From Pseudomonadota bacterium (GTDB lineage Bacteria > Pseudomonadota > Gammaproteobacteria > Berkiellales > Berkiellaceae), in the NCBI GenBank assembly GCA_018241965.1, contig JAFECS010000023.1, forward strand, positions 1-52,705: 52,705 nt of DNA, read 5' to 3'. The notes beneath the pieces were generated by a model that was not told the DNA's origin, did no database searches, and saw only the letters and a program-made list of their open reading frames with translations. Position 1 is the first letter of the stretch. Each line of letters begins with the position of its first letter. Shown here in pieces: positions 44,485-52,705 of this stretch. The position numbers and the translations under genes are program-made.

Positions 44485-46780
44485 GGGCAGAACCTTGTTC
44501 ACGATATTGTTGTAATAATTGTAATAGTTCATCTTCAAGATAAGGTTTTGTCAGATAAGCATCAGCACCAGCTTTCATTGCCCGTTCCCGATGTTTTTCT
44601 CCTGAGCGCGAAGTTATCATAATCACGGGAATGTTCTTGAATAGGGTGGATTGCTTCATTTTTTCAACTACTTGAAAGCCGTCCATGCGTGGCATTTCTA
44701 TATCTAACAAAACAATATCAGGCAATTCCTGCTCCATGATCTCAAAGGCATCGACCCCATCGATGGCCGTTAAAGGTTTAAATCCATGTCGTTTTAAAAA
44801 ACGTGAGGTTACCTGGCGAACTGTCGTGGAATCATCAACAATCATCACTTTGCATGGTGCTTGTTTTTCAAACTCTTTAATTGGGGTTGTTATTTGTTGT
44901 CGCCCCATTTTAGCCCAGGCGCATTGAATGAGATATTGTGCGTTTAACACCAGTACTATTTGTCCATCGCCTAAAAGTGATACGCCAGAAATTTCCTTAA
45001 CAAATTGCAATTGTAGCCCTGCGGGTTTAATAACTATTTCACGGCTACCAATTAATTTATCGATGACAAAAGCTATTTTTTCTCTATCAGATTGTAAAAA
45101 AATCACCGGCAACAGGTAATCGTCTTGTTGATTAACTTGTTGTTGCTTTTCCCCTAACATTTGCGCCAAATAAAATAGATCATAGGTGCTGTGCGCATAA
45201 TTAATTTGCGCGCTGCCATATATAAATTTTTCCTTTATTTCAACTTGTGACACGCGGGTGATCCCAGCTAAATGCGCAAGTGGTATAGCATAGGTTTGCT
45301 CACCAACGTTTAAGATCAACGCCTGGCTCATTGAAAGGCTAAAGGGCAATCGGATGGTAAAAAAGGTACCCACTGAGGGGCGTGAACTGACCTGTAACAT
45401 TCCCCCCAATTTATTAATTTCTGCATTGACCACATCCATACCAAGGCCTCTGCCTGAAATGGGGGTAACCACCTCTTTGGTGCTAAAACCAGGTAAGGAA
45501 ATGACACGAATGGCATCATCTAATGTCATTATCGTTTTTGCAGACCACAAGTTTTTTTCTATAGCCTTAGTTCTGATTTTATCAATATCAATACCCTGAC
45601 CATCATCGGAAAGTTCTATAATAATTTCATTTCCTTGTCTTTGCATGGATATCGTGATAACACCATAATCGGGTTTGCCTAAATTTTTACGTTGCTCTTT
45701 AGACTCAATGCCATGATCAATGGCGTTTCTCACCATATGCTCAAGCCCTGGAATTAATCTTTCTAATATTTTCCTATCTACTTCACCTTGGGCTTTTACA
45801 CAAATTAAGTGCGCTTCTTTGCCTAATTCATGCGACACTTGGCGAACAATACGTTTTAATCGTGGCACTAAACTTTCTAAAGAGATCATTCTGGCATGCG
45901 TAATGCCTTCTTCTAAGCTTCTTGCTGCGCGTCCCTGCTCTACCAATAAGCTTTCAAAACCACGGGCGCTCAAAGAGACATTGTTACTTAATTCTTCAAC
46001 ATAATTTAATTTATCAACCAAGAGTCTCGTTGATTGTTGTAAAAAAGAATAACGGTCAAATTCTAATATATCAAAGTCATCATAGCCTTTTTCATTCATC
46101 ACGGATTGATACATTCGTAGATTAGTGTCAGCTTTAACTTGCAAATAACGCATTTGCTCTTGAATGAGTTTAATTTCTTTGGTCATTTCCGCAAGGGATT
46201 CGCGCGCTTTACCCATTTGCTGCGCCAAGTGAGATCGTGCGATGTTTATTTGACCTGCTAATTTACTAAATCTTTCCAAAACATCGGTTTTAATACGAAT
46301 GACTTCTGTGATGGCTTGCTCTTGCTGGTTTACTTTACTGTGATCTTGCAAAGAGGCTTTTTCGTGCTGATCTGTCTCCTCTTTTTTTATAGTGTCTGGT
46401 TCATTGCTTAAGCATTTGCGCAAAGCAGCTAAGGGAATTTCATTATCGGGTATAATGGAAGACTTTGCGAGTTTATCTGTAAACTCATTTAAAAAATCAA
46501 TAGCCCGTTGTATCTCTTGCAAGACTGTTTCAGTCGCTGATAATTCACTGGAATGGATTTTCTGAATAATCTGCTCTAAACAATGCACATATTCACTTAG
46601 CGCCGTCAGACCTATCATTCTGGCGCTACCCTTTAAGGTATGAATTTCACGTAAAATGGGGTCCAATAAATGAAGTTGTGCTTTATTACTTTGCCAATTC
46701 TCTAAATGTTTATTGATTGCTTCCAGAATATCATTGGCTTCTTCAATAAATATTTGAATCAGTTCATCATCAAATTTCAT
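44471..46780 (-). CDS. chpA: ChpA/CheA-type hybrid histidine kinase of the pilus chemosensory system
   Basis: A 769-residue cytosolic kinase-receiver fusion. Domains in order: Hpt with phospho-histidine H47 in REIHTLKGSARM; a dimerisation helix region (about 165-290); HATPase with the N-box HMVRNAIDHGIE, then DDGQGID and GRGLGMDVV; a CheW-like regulatory domain (about 480-620); and a C-terminal receiver (about 645-765) with VDDS, the acceptor aspartate in LLDIEMPRMDG and the KPY lysine. Pseudomonas ChpA is far larger, with many Hpt domains, while this has one. It follows pilJ by ten bases. It should control type IV pilus motility through response regulators not encoded here. Confidence 0.9.
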   Translation of the reverse strand: MKFDDELIQIFIEEANDILEAINKHLENWQSNKAQLHLLDPILREIHTLKGSARMIGLTALSEYVHCLEQIIQKIHSSELSATETVLQEIQRAIDFLNEFTDKLAKSSIIPDNEIPLAALRKCLSNEPDTIKKEETDQHEKASLQDHSKVNQQEQAITEVIRIKTDVLERFSKLAGQINIARSHLAQQMGKARESLAEMTKEIKLIQEQMRYLQVKADTNLRMYQSVMNEKGYDDFDILEFDRYSFLQQSTRLLVDKLNYVEELSNNVSLSARGFESLLVEQGRAARSLEEGITHARMISLESLVPRLKRIVRQVSHELGKEAHLICVKAQGEVDRKILERLIPGLEHMVRNAIDHGIESKEQRKNLGKPDYGVITISMQRQGNEIIIELSDDGQGIDIDKIRTKAIEKNLWSAKTIMTLDDAIRVISLPGFSTKEVVTPISGRGLGMDVVNAEINKLGGMLQVSSRPSVGTFFTIRLPFSLSMSQALILNVGEQTYAIPLAHLAGITRVSQVEIKEKFIYGSAQINYAHSTYDLFYLAQMLGEKQQQVNQQDDYLLPVIFLQSDREKIAFVIDKLIGSREIVIKPAGLQLQFVKEISGVSLLGDGQIVLVLNAQYLIQCAWAKMGRQQITTPIKEFEKQAPCKVMIVDDSTTVRQVTSRFLKRHGFKPLTAIDGVDAFEIMEQELPDIVLLDIEMPRMDGFQVVEKMKQSTLFKNIPVIMITSRSGEKHRERAMKAGADAYLTKPYLEDELLQLLQQYREQGSAHESR

Positions 46781-46790
46781 GAATCACCAA

Positions 46791-48902
46791 TTATTGACCC
46801 CAGGCGTGATCAGCACTAAAGGTATTTTCTTCTGATGATCCTTGCTGCTCGTCAAGTGTTTTGCGTTCTTGTATTGGCAATTTGAAGCCGGCAACAGAAT
46901 CACGAAGCTCGATGGCCAATTCTGCCAAATGCCCAATGGATGCTGCTGTTGTCATGGTGCCTGAAGCAGTTTGTGTGGTAATTTCTTGAATGACGCCCAT
47001 GGTTTTAGAAATTTTACTCGCCGTTACGGCTTGTTGCTGAGCTTCGTTGGAAATGTTTTGAATAAGCTCGGCAAGGTGTAATGAAACGCTTTCAATTTTT
47101 TCGAGTGCGACACCGGCATCTTGGGCAAGTCTTGCGCCTTGCACTACTTCCGCCGTTGTTTGTTCCATCGATTTGACTGTTTCGCTGGTATCATTTTGAA
47201 TTGCATGCACTAGTGCTTCAATTTGCTTTGTCGCCAAACTTGAACGTTCTGCAAGGCGCTGAACTTCTTCTGCTACTACCGCAAATCCTTTACCGGCTTC
47301 GCCAGCCATAGCTGCTTGAATTGCCGCATTTAACGCCAAGATATTCGTTTGATCGGTAATATCGTCAATAATTGAAACTGTGTCGCCAATTTCCTGCGAG
47401 CTTTCGCCAAGACGTTTAATTTGTTTTGCCGTTTCCTGTATTTGCCCTTTAATGCGCTCCATACCGCTAATGGTATTTTGCACCATCGACACACCACTTT
47501 TTGCAATGTTTACAGAATTTTCTGCCACCGATGAGCTTTCTGTTGCATTAGATGAAACGTGTTCAATAGAGGCGGCCATAGCATTAATGGCGGCTGTTGC
47601 ACCGACAATTTCTTTGGCTTGGTTTTCACTGGCTTGGGCAAGGAGTCTTGCGGTAGTTTGTGCTTCTTGTGCAGAAGCAGATACTTGCACTGCTGTGTCA
47701 TTGATTGTGAATACTAATTTGCGCAATGCGTTTATCGCATAATTTACCGATTCGGCAATTGCACCAGTGATATCTTCTGAAACCGTGGCATGAACGGTTA
47801 AATCACCATCAGCCAGGTTTGCCAATTCATCCAATAAACGCCACACTGCAGCTCTGTTAGCACGATGTTGTGAGGCTGTTTGCGCTAAACTTATTTTCGT
47901 ATCAGAATACAGTTGATAACTCATCCACAAGAGCAACACGATACATACTGCACCTAAAAAATAACCCGACAGGGGCCCAATCATTCTTCTTTCAGAGGCT
48001 TTTGCATAGGAGCGCAATAATTCTGTGGATTGATCAAGCAAAGTTTGGCTGCCTAAAAAGATATCATAAGAAGCCGTGCGAACAAGCATTAGCTGCTCTG
48101 AGATTTGAATGATTTGCTGCACATTTTCTTGCACATAACTGAACTTTTCGCTAATTAAATCTATTATTTTCCTGGCCTCTGGATCAGTCACTTTAGAGAT
48201 CCCTAAAGCCAAATTACCATCTCGCATGCCGCTTAAGTAGCTTCCAAATAAATTCGCTTGCCTTGAAAAGGCATCCGCTGAATCAACGGCGTCATCCCCG
48301 CCTTGCAGTACCTTATCTAAGTAACGAATAATACGCTCGGCTATCCATTTTTGCCGAGCCGCGACTGAAACCTGATCATTAGGAGCATTATCTTTAAGAA
48401 GGATATCAATAACTTTATCTAGCTCAACTTGTAATTGCGGCATCGTTTTATTCAAGTTGGAAGCAATTTGATGTAATTCTAAAAGCGAATTTTGCCTGCT
48501 TAAAATGGCATCTGATTTTTCTCTTAAAGGTTTCCAGGTTTCTTCTAAGCGTAGCAATTCTCGATGTCGAATATCAGAGGAAGTCGGCGGCAGCCCTGTT
48601 TTAACGTCGCCATTAATCAACGTATCTAAACCACTGTCAAATTCATCGCGTCTATTTCGTAGCAACTCAAAGGCATCTTGTACCCCATCGGCAGCATTAC
48701 TGGCATTTTTCGCTAAACTTTGAGATAAAATGCGCAGTTCCCCAGCAATGGCAATATAATGTTTATCATTTTCGTCTTGCACGCTCACATACCAAAAATT
48801 CATGAACATCAGCAGAATACTTAAGACTAAAAGAATACCCACAAAGGCATAGTCTTTTTTGATGCCACTTTGTCCTGATAGTTCCTTATCTATGACAGCC
48901 AT
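46791..48902 (-). CDS. pilJ: Pilus methyl-accepting chemotaxis protein PilJ
   Basis: A 703-residue inner-membrane receptor. Two membrane segments (about 22-42 and 305-325) flank a periplasmic helical PilJ-type domain, followed by a HAMP-like region and the cytoplasmic signalling hairpin with its tip [20 protein letters not shown] and [13 protein letters not shown]. The overall plan fits PilJ, which senses pilus retraction in Pseudomonas. It lies four bases after pilI and before the chpA-like gene. No methyltransferase or methylesterase gene is in the cluster. Confidence 0.92.
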   Translation of the reverse strand: MAVIDKELSGQSGIKKDYAFVGILLVLSILLMFMNFWYVSVQDENDKHYIAIAGELRILSQSLAKNASNAADGVQDAFELLRNRRDEFDSGLDTLINGDVKTGLPPTSSDIRHRELLRLEETWKPLREKSDAILSRQNSLLELHQIASNLNKTMPQLQVELDKVIDILLKDNAPNDQVSVAARQKWIAERIIRYLDKVLQGGDDAVDSADAFSRQANLFGSYLSGMRDGNLALGISKVTDPEARKIIDLISEKFSYVQENVQQIIQISEQLMLVRTASYDIFLGSQTLLDQSTELLRSYAKASERRMIGPLSGYFLGAVCIVLLLWMSYQLYSDTKISLAQTASQHRANRAAVWRLLDELANLADGDLTVHATVSEDITGAIAESVNYAINALRKLVFTINDTAVQVSASAQEAQTTARLLAQASENQAKEIVGATAAINAMAASIEHVSSNATESSSVAENSVNIAKSGVSMVQNTISGMERIKGQIQETAKQIKRLGESSQEIGDTVSIIDDITDQTNILALNAAIQAAMAGEAGKGFAVVAEEVQRLAERSSLATKQIEALVHAIQNDTSETVKSMEQTTAEVVQGARLAQDAGVALEKIESVSLHLAELIQNISNEAQQQAVTASKISKTMGVIQEITTQTASGTMTTAASIGHLAELAIELRDSVAGFKLPIQERKTLDEQQGSSEENTFSADHAWGQ

Positions 48903-48906
48903 CTTA

Positions 48907-49476
48907 TCATTTGTCCTCGATAATCTCGTTTCCTCTTAAAGCAACATCACGAAACTTGGGATTTTGCATGATTGCTTTACAGCTGATAACGGGTAACTCC
49001 ATATAAGCATTGCGAAATGCCCCCATCATAAACGGAGCAAGTTCAGGGATTGGATGAGAAGTCTTTTTAAATTTTTCTTTATCCTGAATGCGTTGTAGCC
49101 CTAACACCCTATCCACTAAAATTCCTGAGGTATCTTTTTCAGTTTGAATCACCAAAATTCTTGATAAATGCGAAATGAGTGAAATTTTCCCGCAAAGAAA
49201 TCCATTGAGATCTGTGACAGGAAAGAGTTCTCCATGAGAGGTCACCATGCCGCGAAGCCAGGGCTTTACACCAGGAACCTCGGCCAACAAAGGCACCCGC
49301 ATTATTTCAACGACTTCTTCTAGTGGGGTCAGTAAAACATGCTGACCTGATAAAAAAGACACGCCTACCCAATTCTCAACATTGGTTTCATGGTAAGGTA
49401 AGTCTTTCGCGCACCTTAGAACGGTTTGTTCTAATGCAGCAAGAACGGCAAAAGGTGTTAAGATATCTCGTTGCAT
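48907..49476 (-). CDS. pilI: CheW-domain protein PilI
   Basis: A 189-residue CheW-family adaptor linking PilJ to the kinase. It has [48 protein letters not shown] and [11 protein letters not shown], the regular CheW motifs with the PilI-type N terminus. It is the first gene of pilI-pilJ-chpA-chpC-like. Upstream lies the divergent tonB. The response regulator genes pilG and pilH that usually precede pilI are not here. Confidence 0.92.
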   Translation of the reverse strand: MQRDILTPFAVLAALEQTVLRCAKDLPYHETNVENWVGVSFLSGQHVLLTPLEEVVEIMRVPLLAEVPGVKPWLRGMVTSHGELFPVTDLNGFLCGKISLISHLSRILVIQTEKDTSGILVDRVLGLQRIQDKEKFKKTSHPIPELAPFMMGAFRNAYMELPVISCKAIMQNPKFRDVALRGNEIIEDK

Positions 49477-49578
49477 ACCATTGCCTTACAATAGAGTTCC
49501 TCTGTTACATATAAGAATGTAAGTATCTAACATAATAATAGTAGCAATGATGATGCTTGTAAGTGGAATTAGCGAAAA

Positions 49579-50262
49579 ATGGATAAACGCATGGTTAGAT
49601 TAACAGTTGGGAAGTTATTTTCTTCATCTCATAATCGCTCTTTAGTGTTAGATGATCACCAACGATTTGCCAAGATGTTGATTTTTGCTGCCCTCATACA
49701 TCTTGTTCTATTTATCTCTTTCGATATCAACTATCAGACCCCATTGAAAGCCGTGATGAATACCTTAGTAGAAGTTAACTTAATCCCGGTTGAGGAAAAA
49801 ATCACAGAATATGTTCCCCCCAATCCGGAAGAAGCTGCCAGCACGCAAAGTCAAAAAGGTATTTCATTCATTGCAAAGACCCCTACCACATTATCTAAAG
49901 ATAGTGATGCACCGCGAAGAAGAACAATTTCTGCTGCATCGCACGAAAAGCGAGATGCTTCTTACCTGACAAGATGGCAATCCTATGTAGAAAATTTTGG
50001 GAATAGCCATTACCCCGAAATAGCTTTAAAAAACAAACTTCGTGGGGATCTCAGGCTACTGGTTGCATTGAATAAAGATGGCTCCATAAAAGAAGTTAGT
50101 GTTCGTCAATCATCTGGCATAGCACAGCTTGACCAAGCTGCTATTAAACTTGTGTATCAAGCAGCCCCTTTTGAACCCTTACCCGAGGAAATGACCACCG
50201 ATACTGAAATCCTTGAAATCATCCGTACTTGGCAATTCCGTGGTGAGTTAACCACCTCATAA
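49579..50262 (+). CDS. tonB: TonB-family energy transducer
   Basis: A 227-residue inner-membrane protein with one N-terminal helix (about 32-48), a short periplasmic linker with few prolines, and a C-terminal TonB domain (about 140-225) with RGDLRLLVALNKDGSIKEVSV, SSGIAQLDQAAI and the APFEPLPEEM motif. Canonical TonB has a long Pro-Glu/Pro-Lys spacer, which is missing. The position between the pil-chp operon and yqgE-ruvX-pyrB matches tonB3 of Pseudomonas aeruginosa, which is needed for twitching motility. A pilus-related role rather than iron uptake is inferred from this context. Confidence 0.88.
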   Translation: MDKRMVRLTVGKLFSSSHNRSLVLDDHQRFAKMLIFAALIHLVLFISFDINYQTPLKAVMNTLVEVNLIPVEEKITEYVPPNPEEAASTQSQKGISFIAKTPTTLSKDSDAPRRRTISAASHEKRDASYLTRWQSYVENFGNSHYPEIALKNKLRGDLRLLVALNKDGSIKEVSVRQSSGIAQLDQAAIKLVYQAAPFEPLPEEMTTDTEILEIIRTWQFRGELTTS

Positions 50263-50286
50263 ACCTTAATATACTGTGACCTAAAG

Positions 50287-50348
50287 CCTATCCCTCTACC
50301 TTCAAAAGCTTGAACATAGTAAGATGACATATATGGGAAAGGGATAGG
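50287..50348 (+). promoter_or_regulatory. Inverted repeat in the yqgE leader
   Basis: CCTATCCCT (50287-50295) and AGGGATAGG (50340-50348) are exact complements 44 bases apart, upstream of yqgE. A small hairpin ACCC-TA-AGGGT (50353-50362) follows and covers the Shine-Dalgarno AAGGGTG. Leader-structure regulation is possible. Confidence 0.35.
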
Positions 50349-50369
50349 TGGTACCCTAAGGGTGTAAAA

Positions 50370-50936
50370 ATGAGTGTATATACTTCCTTGCGTGATCATT
50401 TTTTGATTGCTATGCCAAGCATGACTGATCCACATTTTACACACTCTGTTATCTATATCTGCGAACATTCTCCAGAAGGCGCCATGGGCATCGTTATTAA
50501 TATGCCTCTGTCCATCCACTTGGGTGATGTCTTGCAAAATATGAATATTAAAACCGATGATGCTTCTTTATCACATACCCCTGTGCTCGCCGGCGGACCT
50601 ATTCAACAAGAACGCGGTTTTGTCATTCACCGCGCAAGTGAAGATAAATGGGAATCTTCTTTAGCACTAACCAAAACCATTAGCATTACGACTTCTAAAG
50701 ATATTTTATTTGCTATTGCCAACCACAAAGGCCCCAAAGATCATATTATCGCCTTAGGTTATGCCGGGTGGGATGGTGGTCAACTTGAACGTGAGATTGC
50801 GCAAAATACCTGGTTATGTGGCCCAGCTGATCCACAAGTGTTATTTGATATTGCTCCTGAGAACCGTTGGCGTGCCGCAGGTGCCTTGTTAGGCGTGGAT
50901 ATGGATTGCTTATCTACTGAAATTGGCCATGCATGA
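50370..50936 (+). CDS. yqgE: YqgE/AlgH family protein
   Basis: A 188-residue cytosolic protein of the UPF0301 family, with FLIAMPSMTDPHFTHSVIYICEH, GAMGIVINMPL and GYAGWDGGQLEREIAQNTWL. The molecular function is not established, though the gene is almost always next to yqgF/ruvX. The stop is followed immediately by the ruvX start, and an AAGGGTG ribosome binding site precedes the ATG. Confidence 0.95.
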   Translation: MSVYTSLRDHFLIAMPSMTDPHFTHSVIYICEHSPEGAMGIVINMPLSIHLGDVLQNMNIKTDDASLSHTPVLAGGPIQQERGFVIHRASEDKWESSLALTKTISITTSKDILFAIANHKGPKDHIIALGYAGWDGGQLEREIAQNTWLCGPADPQVLFDIAPENRWRAAGALLGVDMDCLSTEIGHA

Positions 50937-50943
50937 TCAGGAT

Positions 50944-51378
50944 ATGATGGGGACATTTTTAGGTTTTGATTTTGGCACTAAACGCATCGGCATAGCAGTT
51001 GGTCAATCTATAACGCAAACAGCGCGCCCCTTAATCACCTTGAGCGCTCAAAACGGCGTACCACAACCATTAGCACTTGCAAAAGTTATTCAAGAGTGGC
51101 AACCCACTGCACTGATTGTTGGCTTAGCCATGCAACCTGATGGTTCACATTCTGCCACAAGCCGCAAAGCATTAAAATTTGGCCAAAGTTTACACGCACA
51201 ATTTCAGTTGCCGGTTTATTACATTGAAGAACGATTAACCAGTGTAGCAGCCTTAGAGCGGATCAAAGAGAGTTCTACCACCAGTGCCATAGAGCGCGAT
51301 AAAGATGCGCAAGCCGCGGCTATTATTTTAGAGTCCTGGCTACAAAGTGAATTAAAGGAAAAGCATGCTCCAGTTTAA
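50944..51378 (+). CDS. ruvX: Holliday junction resolvase-like RuvX (YqgF)
   Basis: An RNase H-fold nuclease implicated in pre-16S rRNA processing. I start at ATG 50944 ([11 protein letters not shown]), which matches the family start and has AGG just upstream; the frame opens at a TTG inside yqgE. Motifs are [14 protein letters not shown] with the first catalytic aspartate, [20 protein letters not shown] with the glutamate, and the [10 protein letters not shown] segment with the last aspartate. It overlaps pyrB by 14 bases. Confidence 0.94.
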   Translation: MMGTFLGFDFGTKRIGIAVGQSITQTARPLITLSAQNGVPQPLALAKVIQEWQPTALIVGLAMQPDGSHSATSRKALKFGQSLHAQFQLPVYYIEERLTSVAALERIKESSTTSAIERDKDAQAAAIILESWLQSELKEKHAPV

Positions 51379-52321
51379 TAAACAAAAACGTCTTAAACAT
51401 TTATTGACAATAGATGGGTTAAAAAAAGAACATATTATTGAAATCTTAAATAAAGCCGAAGATTTTTTTGCCCCTGATTCTAATCAAATTTTACAAACTA
51501 GCCACTTACATGGCAAAACGGTTGCCAATTTGTTTTTTGAGCCCAGCACACGTACTCGCTCTACTTTTGAACTTGCTGCCAAAAAATTATCGGCTAATGT
51601 ACTTAATTTAGATATCTCCCATTCCTCCACATCAAAGGGGGAATCACTGCGCGATACAGTGCGGAATTTACAAGCTATGCAATGTCAAATTTTTGTAGTA
51701 AGACATAGCTCCAGCGGCGCTGCTCATTTTGTTGCCGAGCATGTCAATGAAGATGTTTCCATTATTAATGCAGGCGATGGCACCCATGCACATCCTACCC
51801 AAGCCTTGCTAGATATGTTTACTATCCGTAAACACCGCGGAGAGTTTCATAAACTCAGCGTTGCTATTGTGGGCGATATTTTACATTCACGCGTAGCACG
51901 TTCACAAATTCATGCCTTGCAAATACTGGGAGCCGCCGAAATCCGGGTGATAGGCCCAAGAACGTTATTACCCCGACATATTGAACAATTAGGTGTCAAA
52001 GTTTTTCATGATTTACCACAAGGTTTAAAAGGCGTAGATGTGATTATGATGCTGCGTTTGCAAAATGAACGTATGCAAGCAGGATTGCTTCCCAAAGGTA
52101 ACGCCTATTATCGCTTATTTGGATTAACGACAAAAACTTTGCAATCCGCAAATAAAGACGCGCTGATTATTCACCCTGGCCCCATCAATCGGGGGGTTGA
52201 AATTCAATCTGACATTGCCGATAGCCCGAATGCGGTTATTCTTGATCAAGTCACCAATGGCATTGCTGTGCGTATGGCAGTAATGTCAATGTTAGTAGAA
52301 AATGCAAAAGGCATAAAATGA
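51365..52321 (+). CDS. pyrB: Aspartate carbamoyltransferase catalytic subunit
   Basis: Condenses carbamoyl phosphate with aspartate, the committed step of pyrimidine synthesis. The 318-residue protein has STRTR at 61-65 in [13 protein letters not shown], the [11 protein letters not shown] motif and HPGPINRG. There is no pyrI beside it. The overlapping downstream pyrC' fits the dodecameric PyrB-PyrC' type of Pseudomonas. Upstream pyrR, present in Pseudomonas, is missing. Confidence 0.97.
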   Translation: MLQFNKQKRLKHLLTIDGLKKEHIIEILNKAEDFFAPDSNQILQTSHLHGKTVANLFFEPSTRTRSTFELAAKKLSANVLNLDISHSSTSKGESLRDTVRNLQAMQCQIFVVRHSSSGAAHFVAEHVNEDVSIINAGDGTHAHPTQALLDMFTIRKHRGEFHKLSVAIVGDILHSRVARSQIHALQILGAAEIRVIGPRTLLPRHIEQLGVKVFHDLPQGLKGVDVIMMLRLQNERMQAGLLPKGNAYYRLFGLTTKTLQSANKDALIIHPGPINRGVEIQSDIADSPNAVILDQVTNGIAVRMAVMSMLVENAKGIK

Positions 52322-52705
52322 ATGTAATTATTAAAAATGGCCGCCTCATCGATGTGGCAAATGGTCTTGATAAAATTGCCGACATTGCCATTGAAAATGG
52401 CAAAATAGCGTATATAGGCGATATCCCCTCAAGTTTTGCTGCCCATAAAACCATGGATGCCACCAACAAGTGGGTGATCCCCGGTTTGATTGATAGTTGT
52501 TCTAGACCCCAAGTACCACATCCACAGGGTACAACGTTGTCTGACGAAGCCACCGCTGCTATAAAGAGAGGGTTTACTGCGCTTTGCATTCCGCCAGATG
52601 GCGATCCTATCGTAGATACAAGCGCCAATGCACTTCGATTAAAGCAACAAAATAATGCTTCATTGCCTGCCATTTACCCGATTGGCGCATTAACCACCCA
52701 GCTTG
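52318..52705 (+). CDS. Dihydroorotase-like PyrC', partial at window end
   Basis: The gene starts at ATG 52318, overlapping the pyrB stop by four bases, and runs off the window after about 129 codons. The start [20 protein letters not shown] and the VIPGLID motif are those of dihydroorotase. Active enzymes continue PGLID-x-H-x-H-L; here the sequence is [20 protein letters not shown], so the metal-binding HxH is gone. This fits the non-catalytic PyrC' subunit that stabilises ATCase. The C-terminal part cannot be seen. Confidence 0.88.
   Translation, partial: MNVIIKNGRLIDVANGLDKIADIAIENGKIAYIGDIPSSFAAHKTMDATNKWVIPGLIDSCSRPQVPHPQGTTLSDEATAAIKRGFTALCIPPDGDPIVDTSANALRLKQQNNASLPAIYPIGALTTQL

Overview
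The window is one continuous stretch of an AT-rich gammaproteobacterial chromosome. The gene order is the main evidence. The block gcvT-gcvH-gcvPA-gcvPB / ubiI-ubiH-pepP-ygfB / zapA-6S RNA-ygfA matches the Escherichia coli neighbourhood. rppH-ptsP and divergent tesA/ybbA-ybbP are also gammaproteobacterial pairs. The set tkt-gap-pgk-pyk-fba and the set tonB-yqgE-ruvX-pyrB-pyrC' beside a pil-chp chemosensory operon recall Legionellales/Coxiellaceae and pseudomonads. Base composition and the repeat types fit a Legionella/Coxiella-like host-associated lineage, but that placement is inference. No tRNA, rRNA, CRISPR array, transposase or phage gene was seen.

Layout. 1-5060 (minus strand): rppH-ptsP, then an EAL-domain c-di-GMP phosphodiesterase five bases before a class I (animal-type) fructose-bisphosphate aldolase. 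5226-12228 (minus): the accessory core of the window, eight consecutive paralogous outer-membrane beta-barrel genes. The first one transcribed carries a periplasmic stretch with 21 histidines in 35 residues. Two of the eight share one promoter layout and an inverted-repeat operator candidate, and several are separated by intrinsic terminators. 12486-21150 (minus): glycine cleavage system with a split P protein, two ubiquinone hydroxylases, PepP and YgfB. 21267-24388 (plus): zapA, a pair of palindromic repeats, 6S RNA, 5-formyl-THF cyclo-ligase, an EVE-domain protein, rpiA and a 59-residue ORF; a 32-residue membrane peptide is encoded opposite the end of ygfA.

24455-30938 (minus): an MFS exporter with a soluble C-terminal domain, a DUF502 protein with an unrecognised membrane-protein partner, and the YbbAP ABC transporter. 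30964-33267 (plus): a TesA-type esterase, an orphan coiled-coil protein and a membrane-anchored hypothetical protein. 33314-40062 (minus): the glycolytic/pentose-phosphate operon tkt-gap-pgk-pyk-fba(class II), so the window encodes both aldolase classes. 40180-44077: a redoxin (minus), then metK-ahcY-rsmE (plus). 44026-49476 (minus): pilI-pilJ-chpA-like-CheW, which would control type IV pili. 49579-52705 (plus): TonB, YqgE, RuvX, aspartate transcarbamoylase and the start of a dihydroorotase homologue that has lost its metal-binding HxH and is cut by the window edge.

Most of the window is conserved housekeeping. The parts least explained by known systems are the eight-gene beta-barrel array with its His-rich member and shared operator-like sites, the paired palindromic elements upstream of 6S RNA, the c-di-GMP phosphodiesterase/class I aldolase pair, and the orphan coiled-coil gene.
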